Shown one piece after another: positions 48,537 through 60,808 of a DNA stretch of 64,000 bases (its first letter is position 1; each line of letters begins with the position of its first letter). The notes under the pieces were generated by a model. It was given only the letters and a program-made list of their open reading frames with translations. It made no database searches and was not told where the DNA came from. Position numbers and translations under genes: made by a program. This DNA is from Hymenoscyphus infarciens (taxonomy: Eukaryota > Ascomycota > Leotiomycetes > Helotiales > Helotiaceae). The stretch lies in contig LLCB01000010.1 of NCBI GenBank assembly GCA_001414345.1, positions 62,001 through 126,000 on the forward strand, read 5' to 3'.

Positions 48537-49602
48537 CCAGTAAGCTTCCATTCCCGTCCCGTCTGGTCTGGACAGCTTTTGTTCTACCAACCTGCAACCC
48601 CTTTGAAGTTTTCTGTTTCTGTCACAATTATATACCTCCATGCTATACCTCTGCCCCTACCGATTGTTACCAGTACCAAAATGAGTATCGGTATCAATGG
48701 AAATGCCGGAACAGGAGATGCAACCCGAAATTGCAATTCGGTCCAGGTTGTGAGGGCTGAGCAATGGGCGGCGCTGCATGGAACCCCTCAAACACACAGC
48801 GTAACGCCTCCTGACCAAGACCGGACGCCAGCGAGTGATGGCCTCTCCCGGTCGAGGATTAGGGAGCGACTTCTTTTCCAACCTTATGGCTCTCTACAGC
48901 TCTCTGCGATGGGGTTCAGAGCCTCGTCGAGCTCAACACCAAGAACACTCCCAATCTCAATCTCTCACACCGCTCCTGGTACTACGTTTTCTTACAAATC
49001 AATCTATCCGTGGACCCCCATTCCTCCAAGCCAAATTTCCATATTGTTCTGCGATCAAATCCCAAAAATGGGCTCTTGGCCATTCAACATTGCGGATTTT
49101 CATGCGTCGCTTTTTTGCCCCTCATCCTCCCTCGTTGCTCTTGTGCGACTGGCCGCCTCAGTACGAGTTGGCGCCGCCTCCGGAATTGCTTCTGCTCAAC
49201 CCTACAGTCGCACACAAGCAGGCCACCAAAAAGGCAACCATCAGGCAAGAAGAGTCTGCAGCTGGTGTGTTGGAAAAATTGGAAGAGCCTCATCTTGTTG
49301 CCTACCTTCTCCCCAACACTTCCCTGTCTTCCTGCCTGTAGCTGATGCAGCTGACCGCGAGAAACTCTCACCGTACACATTTTCGCCGCCTGGCGCATCA
49401 CGGAGAGCATTCTGAAATATCTAGTGAGTCGCAAGGCTGTGGTCTCACAAGCAGATGAATCACAAGATTACTCCTCGCATGCGAGATACCGCGCTGCCGC
49501 AATTCCCAAAAATTTAAATCTTGTTATTATACGGACCTGATCTATCCTGCGATATCATTTCCGGCAACTGATACTGCTAACAGTATCTAGAGATTTGCGA
49601 CG
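48537..49602. other. Spacer between transposon and calpain gene
   Basis: Normal composition. It contains the uncertain frame described separately and, near its end, the calpain promoter. No other structure was noticed. Confidence 0.4.
48579..49415 (+). CDS. Uncertain hypothetical ORF (278 codons)
   Basis: The longest frame in the spacer. An internal ATG at MSIGINGNAG is an alternative start. The translation is Ser/Pro/Arg-rich with no domain, signal peptide or clear membrane segment. Two other plus-strand frames over the same bases (48,835-49,341 and 49,010-49,345) look about as protein-like, so the true gene, if any, may be spliced between frames. It begins only about 50 bases from the transposon end, so it may be a truncated gene. 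Low confidence. Confidence 0.22.
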   Translation: MFYQPATPLKFSVSVTIIYLHAIPLPLPIVTSTKMSIGINGNAGTGDATRNCNSVQVVRAEQWAALHGTPQTHSVTPPDQDRTPASDGLSRSRIRERLLFQPYGSLQLSAMGFRASSSSTPRTLPISISHTAPGTTFSYKSIYPWTPIPPSQISILFCDQIPKMGSWPFNIADFHASLFCPSSSLVALVRLAASVRVGAASGIASAQPYSRTQAGHQKGNHQARRVCSWCVGKIGRASSCCLPSPQHFPVFLPVADAADREKLSPYTFSPPGASRRAF

Positions 49603-52600
49603 ATGTCTTCCTCCCCCTCCAGCGATTCCGACAACGATAAAGCATGCGCGAAGCAAAGTCCACCTCCAGCTCCCTATGGGCCAAATCAGCGACCAAAGAA
49701 GAAAAAGAAGATTCTTCCACCCCAAGAAGCTATCAACAAAATATGGTCCCGATTTTCCGCCCCAAGTTTCAGCAAAGCGACAGTCATCCTACCCCCGAGT
49801 CACTCCAAGGTCGAAAAACCGAAACCCGAACCACAACCCGAACAAAAGAATGTCCTTGTATCCGAAGACTTCAATAAGGCTGTGGAAGAGTGTCGCAAGA
49901 GAGTGCGGAAGCTCATCAGGGAATGCAAGCGGGTGAATATGCGTTATAGGGACTCTGAATTTGACATCGATTGGGATCTCAAATGGGAAAGGGGCTTTTG
50001 TCTGAATTCGTTGGGTGGTTCCAAATTTGAGGTTTCCGGACGCGCATTTGCGAACCCTGCTTCGAATGTTCCCAAGGCTTGCAAGAGGGTACATGAGATA
50101 TTTGAGAAACCGACATTCAAAGACAAGGTGACACCTGCAGATGTTAGGCAAGGAAGCCTGGGAGATTGCTGGCTTATGGCAAGTCTCACTGCTCTTGCTA
50201 GTATGGAAAATGGTATTCAGAGAATCTGTGTTGAATATGATACCAGTCAGTCTTTTTTTTTGGTCCCATATAGCTCACATGCTTACGCTTTTTCAGAAGT
50301 AGGGATTTACGGGTTTGTTTTCCATCGGGGTAAGTATTACTTTTCTTATCATTATTCCTTTCAGTAATCAAAATTATTTTGTGGGAGCGCGGATTTTTTT
50401 ATTCATTTCTTCTCAGATAAGCACAAATATTATGGGTGAAGGTGTGGGATTGTTAGGAGAGTAAGATTCTCGCTTTCCTACCCTTTTCATATAATATTTG
50501 CAATTGCTCTTCAACTCCCAAACAGTGCACATTAAAGTAGATCTAGTGGAAAGTGCCCCTTGCTGTCACTAGTGGCAAAAACAAACTTAGAACTACTAAG
50601 CACATAATTGCTTAATTGTCCTAAATTCGTGCAAGTCTCTGATTAAGACTTCCTGGTGCAGGATCGAGGTATTATGGATATCGCCCAAGATTGCGGTATG
50701 TCCAGGCGAAGAACTACTATGAGAATCATTTCCAGACTTGTGGTCGCGAGCGGCCTACTTGCTATTTCACGGCGTGTATTCCAAAAGCAGTGCCCATAAG
50801 GTCCAATCCAGTCAATGTCTTAGTAGCACAGCTGTACTACAGTATATATGTCATGCACTGGAACGCTCTTCTTTGGTGTCGTACAAGCCCAGCACATGAT
50901 TTATTTTTTGGCCTCATGGCTATTTCTCGAATCCAAAGAACCATATCTACTGTCTAGCATTCAATGATGTATCTTTCTGTTTCTATCATTCCTTTTGTCA
51001 AATATCATAACTACTTTCTTGGTCTTTTGGCGGCATCACAAGCATGCCTACACATCATGAATGTTACCAACTGAACAACCAAACCATTTTGGACATTTCT
51101 TTTGAGTTCATAGACGTCATATATATCTAACATATAGAACCAGATGGCGAATGGATAATATCCGTCATCGATGACAAATTGTACCTCAAAAACCCCGATT
51201 GGGATTCTCCATCATTGCAACGACATCTCCTTGAACTCTCAGACAGGGAGGATGTCGAAGCCGAGTATCGAAAGACATACCAGACAGGATCACAAGCCCT
51301 CTACTTTGCCCATTGCGCGGATCAAAACGAGACATGGTTGCCATTGCTGGAAAAGGCATATGCGAAAGCTCATGGTGATTATGGAGCTTTACAGGGTGGA
51401 TGGAATGGGTAAGCTCGTCCGTCTGCTTCATCCCCAAGTCGCAATTCTAACTTTAAAAAGAGAGGGAGTTGAAGATTTGACTGGGGGAGTCACGACTGAA
51501 CTTTTGACCTCTGATATCCTTGATACTGATGAATTTTGGACAAACGAGATTCTCAAAGTCAATAAGGAATTCTTGTTTGGGTGCTCGACTGGTCTCCTCG
51601 ACGGTGGATATGGTAACCGAGATGGGATTTCGGAAGGACATGCGTATGTCGTCATGGAAGCTCGCGAACTATCAACCGGAGAAAGACTTCTCAAACTTCG
51701 GTAAGTACTCCTCTCATTTTGCTAAACTCCAAGCTAACCAAACTAGCAACCCCTGGGGCAAAGGTAAAAAAGGCAACTGGGAGGGAGCCTGGTCCGACGG
51801 AAGCAAAGAATTCACACCTTCCGCTCAGATAGAACTAAATCACAAATTTGGTAATGACAGGTGGGTACTCTTCGAATTATTTTTTCCCTCTTTCAGGTTG
51901 TTTTGGCAGGATTGAGACACTATTTACTCCTCAGACAACCCTATTTCCTCCTAGTTTCCCCAAACTGACTCCGAGATCATCCGTACAGCGTCTTCTGGAT
52001 TTCTTACTCTGATTTGCTTCGAAAATATCAACATTTCGATCGCACGCGTCTATTTATGGATTCTCCAGAATGGAGGTTCGCGCAGAAATGGATCAGTATG
52101 GAGGTACCCTGGAAAGCGGAGTTTGAGCAGAAATTTAGGGTTGTTTTGACGAAGGAGAGTCCTATCGTTATGGTTTTGTCGCAACTTGACGACCGCTATT
52201 TTGAGGGGTTGCAAGGGCAGTATGATTTCCGGTTGCAGTTTCGGGTGCATGAGGTGGGTGTCGAGGGGGAAGAGGATTATATTGTGAGGAGTCATGGGAA
52301 TTACCTCATGGCCAGGTCAGTGGTTGCTGAGTTGGGGAGTTTGGCCGCAGGGACGTATGCGGTGTTTATTCAAGTTGTCGCCGAGAGACACCCGGGACAG
52401 TTGACTGTGGAGGAGGTGGTGAAGAGACAGAGCAAGAAGAAGATAGATAATGATAAGTTGGCGCAAGTGGGTGCTTCTTATGACTTTGCTCACAGCAAGG
52501 CGACGATACATCTCGATTCAAAAGCCGCAAAGAAAACGGCGGCGGAGAGGAAAAAGGCTAGGGATGCGAGGATGGCGACAAGGAGGAAGAATTGGGAAAA

Positions 52601-54110
52601 GAGACATCTTCATCGAGATGTCTTTAGGAAGCAGGATAAGAAGAACCGGGAGAAGAGAGAGAGAAAACTTATCCAAGATGAAAAGGAAGCCAAGGCAAAG
52701 TTTGAAGCAAAACCAAAAGACGCAGCTTCTCAAACCGACCCTACTCCCGGGAAACCGGTAATTATCATCGAAGACAAGGGCGTACAGACAGCATCTCCCG
52801 AGGAACTATCAAGAGCAGAAAACTCACCAGCAAATACCAAACCTCAACAATTAAACGACACTGAAAAAGCATGTCAAACTGACCCAGTCTTTTTTCGCCC
52901 CGCACCCTCCAGCTCCCAAGCCACCCCCGAAACGCCAAACTCCATAGTCCTCGGTCTATCACCGCACTCAAATCACCGACTCATGCGCGCCGACTCACTT
53001 CCCATCGGACCACCACCTCTACCCTACCGAGCAGAGAACCGCAAGAATTCCATAATCTCTCAGGCAAGGAATTACAACCGTGGACCACCGCCTCAGCCTA
53101 ACTACATTACTGATGAGGGCGAGTCGAGTGCCAGTCCTATTAGTGAGTTTGGGGACCTGTTTAGTGACGAAGATGTTGCTGGCGCTCAAAGAAGCGGACA
53201 TCGAGGGGCTGCAGGGAAAGAAAGGAGTGCAGACGGGGACGAGGATGAGGAGGAGGCGGAGGCTTGGAATGCGGTTGCAGTTATTGGGTTTAGGGTTTTT
53301 GGGATGGATGACGGGATGGAGGTTTTGATTTATGAGGAGGATGAAGAGGAAGACGGAGAGGAAGAGGAAGAGGAAAAAGAAGATAAAATTGTTGATGGCG
53401 ACGAGAAAGGAAATGATGCTGATGGGGAGGACGAGGGAAAAACCGAGATCATTGTGAAGGCCGACGAGACCACAAAATTGAAAAACGCCGTGGAAACCCC
53501 AGCAGCATCTGAGAAAGGTGATGGAAAAGAGGATGAAGGGAACACTGATGTCATTCGAAAGGCCGTCAAGGCGACGAAATTGAACGATAAAGTGGAAGAA
53601 CCGGCATTTTTTGAGAAAGGGAAAAAGGACGGGGAAGAGGATGTCAAGGATGAGATCAATCCGAAAGCTAGCAAGGCGGCGAAGTTGGATGGTAAGATGG
53701 AAGACTCATCTGCAGTTGAAAATAAAGAGAAGGTCGAAAACGCTACGACGACAACGACTGTTGGTGTTGAAAACATCAAACCTGACACGGAACTGTCAGA
53801 TGATAGAAAGTCACCCATAAAGATTCACGAGTTCGAGTTGACTCCGGAAGAGATGGAGGTTGTCAGACAATTCAGGGGACTTCCGAAGTCCCCCAACCCG
53901 AGCGAAGAAAAGATCCCATATACTCCAACCGTTGAAGCAAACAACAGGCAAGAAATCGAAACCAAACCAAACAACGAAACGAAGGAAACCGAACCCCACA
54001 ACAACAACACAGATAAAGATTTGGAATCGATATTACCAAAGGAGGAAATCAAAATCCCTGCTTCAGGGCAGGATACAGAGAAGAAACAGGTCACTTTGGA
54101 CAGCCAATAA
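49603..54110 (+). CDS. Calpain-like cysteine protease (1138 aa, 6 exons)
   Basis: Papain-like intracellular protease of the calpain family (MEROPS C2). Exons are 49603-50245, 50297-50329, 51144-51408, 51461-51700, 51747-51860 and 51989-54110. All junctions keep frame and restore conserved text. The triad is intact: Cys189 in QGSLGDCWLMAS, His374 in SEGHAYVV and Asn395 in NPWGKG. The IIb region reads GVEDLTGGVTTEL. A domain-III-like segment follows (FRVVLTKESPIVMVLSQLD). The last 550 residues are unusual: Lys/Arg-rich coiled coil (AAERKKARDARMATRRK), two QTDP repeats, a very acidic Glu/Asp run, then three related repeats of about 35 residues with KATKLND-type cores. No MIT domain is seen, so it is not an obvious PalB/Rim13. 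Intron 2 is 814 bp, far longer than the other four (46-128 bp). Confidence 0.9.
50330..51143 (+). other. Exceptionally long calpain intron (814 bp)
   Basis: The donor GTAAGT after CATCGGG and the acceptor ACCAG before ATGGCGAATGG join as HRDGEWIISV, the expected calpain text. The intron lies between a 33-nt exon and exon 3. It contains many GT and AG sites and a short frame at 50,691-50,957 without recognised similarity. Confidence 0.7.
53440..53745 (+). repeat. Three ~35-codon repeats in the calpain tail
   Basis: Units share a pattern of Glu/Asp-rich lead, then I--KA---TKL---VE-PA--EKG. Examples of cores are KADETTKLKNAVETPA, KAVKATKLNDKVEEPA and KASKAAKLDGKMED. They are diverged at DNA level, so they are old coding repeats rather than a recent satellite. 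Confidence 0.6.
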
Positions 54111-54461
54111 TGGTGTTCAGAACGATCCACACCTCGAAATTGGGCTGGCTTTGAGTTAGATTGATGGAAAATTGATGAGGCAGTTCAGGGCTGGGGATGT
54201 AATGGTAGGTGGAAACATGAACTGATATTATGTGTGTATGAGTCTGCAGATTAATTGTAGGATGCAATCTCTACTCCTTTTAGGGGCTGGGGGTGGGTCA
54301 TTAGATTAATTTGGCTTGCTTTTTTAGGTAAAGTTATAGATATGAGTACATGAATTGTACAACATTACAATATACTTGTTGGATATTTTGTGCTCAAATA
54401 ATTGCCATTGGATTGGCCAATTTTACTTACCTCGCTTAGGTAGCTGGAATTCAAACTGGTT
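54111..54461. other. Spacer downstream of calpain
   Basis: Probably the calpain 3' UTR. No frame or repeat was seen. Confidence 0.5.
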
Positions 54462-54980
54462 ATGGCTTTTCTCCATCCTCTATCCACATCATGCAAGGCT
54501 GATTTTGTTCCTTCCAATTCTAGACAAAACCTAACTGTGGCCCAACTCATCCTTGTCTCTTCATCGTTGTGCATGAATGAGTATCTCCCCAGTCATGGAC
54601 CAATTGAGGGTGAGCAAAAAAGAGAAGTTGCAGCTGCTGCAGAAGAGACTTCTGTTGATTCTCCCACGGACGAACTTTATGCTATGTGGTCGGCTTCTGT
54701 CGCCCTCGCGACAGTGCTCTTTTCCATGACGGTGATCGCACTTCTCAATCGTCCAGTGGATAAAGCAGGAACTCTCGTTGTGAACTCGAGATGGGTGAGA
54801 ATGGGGTTGCGAATGCCAGTTACTGTCGTGATTCTGTGCCTTCCTGTCATGGACGGTATGATTCCTAGTCTGTGCTTTGGGTGTGTAGTTGCCTTATTAT
54901 ATGCTTTGTTATTAAGGGAGTGGATTACTGGACTCGAGAAGGGTTGGAGATTTATCGAACCGAGGGAAAATGTTGATTGA
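54462..54980 (+). CDS. Small membrane protein, possible truncated LtrA-like gene (172 aa)
   Basis: Residues from about 72 onward are well structured: DELYAMWSASVALATVLFSM begins one membrane segment, a short loop NRPVDKAG follows, and then two more hydrophobic stretches (VTVVILCLPVM and FGCVVALLYALLL) and the charged end WITGLEKGWRFIEPRENVD. This order resembles the C-terminal end of fungal low-temperature-requirement-A-like membrane proteins as I remember them; I am not sure. The first 70 residues look unlike a signal peptide or membrane region. A full family member would be several times longer, so this may be a 5'-truncated relic still open in frame, or a spliced gene whose upstream exons I cannot find. 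Confidence 0.5.
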   Translation: MAFLHPLSTSCKADFVPSNSRQNLTVAQLILVSSSLCMNEYLPSHGPIEGEQKREVAAAAEETSVDSPTDELYAMWSASVALATVLFSMTVIALLNRPVDKAGTLVVNSRWVRMGLRMPVTVVILCLPVMDGMIPSLCFGCVVALLYALLLREWITGLEKGWRFIEPRENVD

Positions 54981-55657
54981 GGTTTTCTAGGAGGATATGA
55001 AGGGAATTGATGGAAGTTACGAGTAAAATTGTAAATATGAGGCGATATGGTTCATCGTGAGCTGACGGTTATTTCAATTGTCTCGAACATTCCTGAATAA
55101 TCTAGTGGAGAACCAAGGTGGGAAAATTTTCAACAGTTCAAGTGAAATGTCAAGGTCGCTCCTTCTCGACCCCGAACCTATGCGAGGGAAAAGGCACGAC
55201 TTTGGCTCCCAAAATTCTCAAGTATAAAACGCCTCCTCTCATATATAGGGTTTATCGTCATCGAAAATGAATCGCGGGGATGGAGTTCTCCCACTGCCCC
55301 GTGATGACTGTTGGCGCATAAAACCTCTAGGTCGAATATATATATATTTCTCTTCGAAGTAATAGGATTGAGCTTGTACTGTTGGCCCTTCATGGGGTTC
55401 ATCGTTTGGAATAGGCTCAACCCCCAATTACTGTCCAAAGGAACGCAAAACGGCGCACAAGAATCCTCGATACCATATCCCATAAACATGACTTGGAAGA
55501 GTAGTAGAAGAAATAGATTAGAGTCTTAGAAATCTCGTGATATCGTGGAGTTGAAGCTCCTCACCGCCTTCGGGCAGATTACTCGCGACACCAAAGCACC
55601 TGCACCTGGCTAGGAACTCTCGAGACTCTCAATTTACAACCCAAGACAGCCGCAATC
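54981..55657. other. Intergenic region upstream of CFIm25
   Basis: Normal composition, with an ATATATATAT tract near 55,338. Short frames on both strands are not protein-like. It includes the probable CFIm25 promoter. Confidence 0.45.
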
Positions 55658-56526
<869 letters not shown>

Positions 56527-56957
56527 AGAGGATAGTTGAGGGTGAAAATGTGTGAATAGAGGACGGGTTTGGAGTTTTATGGATACACAGACACATCAGC
56601 AAACGAGACTCGGGATTTGAGATTCAACAGGCGTCATGAGTTGTCATCCGTGAAGGAGTACCTAGGTACGACTTGCGTTATACCGATATAATAAGGGATA
56701 ACATAGAAGCATATGGATTTTTTCCTTATGGGAACCATAATCCTCAAGAGAGGTCTTTTGTGTCCACCACGAGAAACCCTCCTCGCGCAATAGCCTTAAA
56801 AGCGAGTTGCAATCAAATAATAGATGCTAGCAATATAGCCATCTCAATGCCCAATCGTCACCCTATCGTCTCTCGTGTCCGAGGTCTATCCCAAGTTTGG
56901 ATGTCTGCCCCAAAAACTCCGTTTTTATAGCCATCCCAAGTTTGATTGTTCCATTGC
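56527..56957. other. Convergent 3' spacer between CFIm25 and YjbQ-like gene
   Basis: The two genes converge here. It contains TACCTAGGTA at 56659-56668. No gene was seen. Confidence 0.5.
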
Positions 56958-57880
56958 TCAAGCTTTCTCTCCCTGAATTGTTGCAACAACACTCCTTGCA
57001 TGTTTGCTTGCTCGGAACTCCAAGAACCAAATACCCTGCCATGTACCCGTCGCAAGCTTGCCGTTCGTGATCGGGATCGTTACGCTTGCCCCTACCAGAG
57101 CGCTTTTAATGTGTGCCTATGTAGAAAACCACGTTAGCATTTTCCCTTAAAATCGGAAGATTCCGCAGAACCACATACCGGCATGTCATCACTGCCCTCC
57201 GCATCGTGTCTATACAATCCATTTCCACCCCTCCCCTTCTTATCCTCGGGCACAATCCTATCCAGCGCATCGGACATATCTGCTCTCACATCCTCATCCC
57301 CTAACAATGATTAGAACCCCAAGTCCAACTCCGATTGAGGTTGGCGAAACTTACAGTTTTCGTTCAAAGACAGCGCACAACTGGTATGTTGAATAAACAG
57401 ATTCAAGAGTCCAACCTTGTATTCTTTGATCGCAGGTACCTCCTTTGTGATGATATCTGTGATGAGATATGACCCCCGCGATTTAGGTGGCAGGTTGATG
57501 TTTGTTTGGGACCACGACATCTTGAGGTTCGAGGTGGATTCGTATGTGCTTGGGGTGGTGGAGGGAAGGAGGAAAGACAGAGGGTACGACCAGAGGAGAT
57601 GCAACAGCGTCGGGAAGAAGGCGAAGAGGAGGAGGAGGGTACAGAGAAGGGTTGTGGTGGGAGATATAGTTTGCGGCCCTTTTGATTCTTTTTTGGTCTC
57701 CGTTTTGGTGTTTTTATTCTTAGTTGGGGATGGAAATGGGGATGGAAATGGGGATGGAAATGGGGATGGAAATGGGGTGAAGTTTGAGAGACGACGACCT
57801 GGACGTGGTGGGGGTGTCGTCATTGTTGGCGGGGTGCGAACAGGGGTTGAGGGTGGGAAATTAACCATAACTGCGACCAT
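56958..57880 (-). CDS. YjbQ/UPF0047 family protein with N-terminal membrane anchor (268 aa)
   Basis: Exons are 57880-57355, 57300-57179 and 57116-56958. The introns are 54 bp (phase 1, GTAAGT) and 62 bp (phase 0, GTATGT). From about residue 122 the protein follows the YjbQ/UPF0047 family: SWSQTNINLPPKSRGSYLIT, KVGLLNLFIQHTSCALSLNE, NWDEDVRADM, DDMPAHIKSAL, TIPITNGKLATGTWQGIWF and VVATIQGE at the end. Bacterial members have weak thiamine-phosphate synthase activity; the eukaryotic role is unclear. The N-terminal 120 residues are unusual: a Pro/Ser-rich stretch with four FPSP units encoded by a 12-bp minisatellite, a Lys-rich segment, and a hydrophobic stretch of about 30 residues starting TTTLLCTLLLLFAFFPTLL that should span a membrane. 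The start at AAAATGG has good context; ATGs at 57,886 and 57,985 are alternatives. Confidence 0.87.
57728..57777. repeat. 12-bp minisatellite coding FPSP repeats
   Basis: Four near-perfect copies of GGGGATGGAAAT on the plus strand. They are read on the minus strand as Phe-Pro-Ser-Pro units in the YjbQ-like protein, so length can vary without frameshift. Confidence 0.8.
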
Positions 57881-58569
57881 TTTCATATATTGTATGAATT
57901 TATACAAGTTGATACAAGAATTATGAAACTGGATTGAGGCTATATTGAAGATGAAGAACATGTGGTGGTTTTCTCGTTTTTGCATTATCCCGCGCCTGCC
58001 TTGACTCCAAGACTACCTAGGTACGTTGCACCAAGTGTTTTACACCAAGTAAGAAAAGTATGAATAACTCACGCTTCTCATGAAAAGAAGTTCCTGGGAG
58101 CTCCGTTTTTTTTTCATCTTCCTTGGTAGTTTTGTTGGTCGGGAGTTCGTGTTGAAGTCACCCAGAGTAAGAAACACTTAATGAGAAATAGTCGCTGACC
58201 CTGGGTGCTGAACAATCTTTCGAGTTCAACTTAGCAAGGTTGGGGGGGGGGTTGGGGTAATAACGGTGTGATTCCTTTCTTTACAACAAAATTAGAGTCA
58301 CAAAAATATATCCTCAAGTGCGCGTGTTTACTGTGTACTTGAGAAGGGGGATTCTTCAGGCACCAAAATTTTAGGCGAGAAACCCGTGTGTGAAAGTCAC
58401 GCTTTGAGAAAGGGGTTCGAGGGATTTCTTGGGTTGCTGAGGGCATTCTTTTGAAAGATTCTTTGCGTTCAAAGAAGGTATAACCATATAAGTAACCCTA
58501 CTTAGCTCTGAAGCTCCCTCCTCCTCTACCCCCACCCTGAATCCAGAAAGGAAACCAGAAACGTCTCAA
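57881..58569. other. Spacer between YjbQ-like gene and tyrosinase
   Basis: Contains the YjbQ-like gene promoter with TACCTAGGTA at 58014-58023 (about 134 bases before the start), a short G run at 58,241, and the tyrosinase 3' region. No gene. Confidence 0.5.
58014..58023. promoter_or_regulatory. TACCTAGGTA palindrome upstream of the YjbQ-like gene
   Basis: Same 10-bp palindrome as at 30551, 30595 and 56659. At about -134 from the start it is well placed for a regulatory site, but no factor is known to me. Confidence 0.3.
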
Positions 58570-60742
58570 CTATTTTCCATTTGTAACCTCGGGATGTGAG
58601 TTGCTAAGACCGTAGTGCGGGAACTCGGTAATATCCGCGGCAGGTGTGACGAGAACATCCTTTACTGTGATAGACAGCCCGGGAACTTGAGCTCCTGGAA
58701 TGGATACCGAATCAAACTGTGAAAATTGTTAGCTTGCTACAGAATCCCGATAAAGAAAGTTATAGGAAGGAGTACCTTTTTAGCATTCCACTCCAATCCA
58801 CCTTGCAAAAAACTCGTAACAGCACTAACATCCTCTATATCAATACCAGATCCTACCAAAATATCATCAAGATCAATCTCATAATTCGTAGTCGAATTCA
58901 CATTCCCCAATTTACCCTCGATGGCAGCAGCAGGAGGGACAACCTGCATCTCGCCAATTTTCTGACCCCTCACACTAACTTCAACAACATATCTCTCTTT
59001 CCCAAATGCGGTATCAAGTGCCTTAATCGCAACAGTCCACTCCCGATTTTCCTTCCCAGCTCTCTCCACATTTCCAACACCTCGTCTTGCTTTCGTCGCA
59101 GTAGCAGGAGCCCAATGAGTATTTACCCAAGCTGTAACATTCGTTTTCAAATCTTCCTCACTCATGGTCCAATCAAGAATCTCAGGGTATGCGTAACCGA
59201 AGTCTTTTGTGAAACGAGAGGTGGTTGATGTAAAAGGTGTTGTGCCATCGCCCATTGTGAAAGGTGTTAGGGGCGAGGAGACGGTATCGCTTGTCCCAAT
59301 TGGTATGGTGAAGGTTCCAGATGTGTCGACTGCGGGTGTGAGGAAGGAGGTTGGGTTGACGGCTTCCCAGAGGGCGAAGAGACGGTCTACGTTCGTGTGG
59401 TGGAGCCAGAAGACGGGGTCGAAGGAGGAGTAAGATACTGCTGACACTAGAGATGATGTTAACGGTAAGTCTAGGCGTATCGTGTTTGACAGATACTTTG
59501 ACAGGAAATTATCGGAAGAATGCATATGCGAAATCCAAAGAGAAGGGCTTACTGTGGCCAAGTGAAACGAAACCACCACCTCCACCAATACCGGTATGCA
59601 CTTTGTTATGTACGTACTCGAATGAGCGGCCTGCCGTACTCCCACTCGCCATAATATTGAAATCAGTTATTTTAGCGAAGACATCATACTACAAAAACAA
59701 ATAATCAGCAATCACAAACTCAACATTCCATTAATAAACGTAACTCACCGTATCCTTCATCAACCCAGCCCCAGCCAAATTATCATTCGCAGCTCCATTA
59801 TTAGAGACCCCATCAGAAGGGCATCTCTTCGTACTATCATACGTGGACAACTGATTATCGCTCGTGCTAGGAAACCAAGTAGCATTCAACGGAAAATTCA
59901 AGAACTTGTATTCGAAATTGGGATTCGCGACTTCCTTTTGCCCAGAAGGAGTGTTAATTTTGACTGTTGGAAGAGTTATAGCTTCTGGCATGGTTGGGAT
60001 TGAGGGCCAGTCCCAGTAGGGCATGCGGAAATTATCGGCTGCTTGTTGGTATTCTGCAAGGCTTGAGGTGTAGGTTTTGGCGATCTTTTGGGCGTTGTCG
60101 TAGAGGATTTTCTGATGGGAATTAGTTCTGTCAAGGTGGGGTTTCTTCTTCGCTGAATCGAGCTTACTTCAAAGAGAGCCAAATATGGACGATGCCAAGT
60201 GGGGAACAACACATTTCTGGATATGAGAAGTCAGCATATACCATCTGAAATGTCCTTTAGATGAACTCCGCTAGGAGTAAAGAAAGTGAGAGGGACATAC
60301 CCATGGGTACAGTAGCCAATTTCTGGGGCGTCGGGATTGTGCTCGTATCCGTCCCATGAATAGTAAGGACGTCCATGGATACCTTGAATCAAAATCAAAA
60401 AAATTCTTGTATTCTTGCAATGCATTGAATTCTCACCAGAAATTTGAAAATAGGAAAGCAAATCATCCTCTGGGGTAGTTTGCATTGTAGTAAGTGCTTG
60501 AATATACAAATCCCTTATTTATTTATTAGTTCATGTTCTAATTTTTACAAAGCTAGGGGGCAAGTTACATACCAGGTCGGTCCGGCTTTTTGATAAAGAT
60601 CAATAATGTTGTTTCTGAAAGGTCGAGCACCAGTTGTCGGATCGACTCCAGTTGTCAAAGGAGAAAGGGGGTATTTTGCTTCTACTATGGTAGCGACAAG
60701 ACCGGCAAGCAGTCCAGTGGAAAAGAAGCTTTGGAAAAGCAT
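58570..60742 (-). CDS. Secreted tyrosinase (564 aa, 8 exons)
   Basis: Type-3 copper oxidase that hydroxylates monophenols and oxidises diphenols, a step in melanin-type pigment formation. Exons are 60742-60573, 60513-60437, 60382-60301, 60216-60168, 60111-59749, 59688-59553, 59446-58776 and 58716-58570. The seven introns are 54-106 bp and the total is exactly 565 codons. The signal peptide is residues 1-22 (MLFQSFFSTGLLAGLVATIV, then EA). Copper A ligands are His85 (GIHGRPYY), His109 (YCTHGN) and His118 (FPTWHRPYLALFE). Copper B is His274 and His278 (YVHNKVHTG) plus His308/309 (FDPVFWLHHTNVDRLFALW). MPYWDWPS follows copper A, as in the family. A glycine run GIGGGGGF lies in the copper B region. 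The C-terminal domain ends without a membrane segment or GPI-type signal. Confidence 0.95.
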
Positions 60743-60808
60743 GCTTAGATTAAGTTCAAAAAAACTGTCGAACTTGAGAAACGAGAATGAACGAATTATA
60801 CGGAGCAG

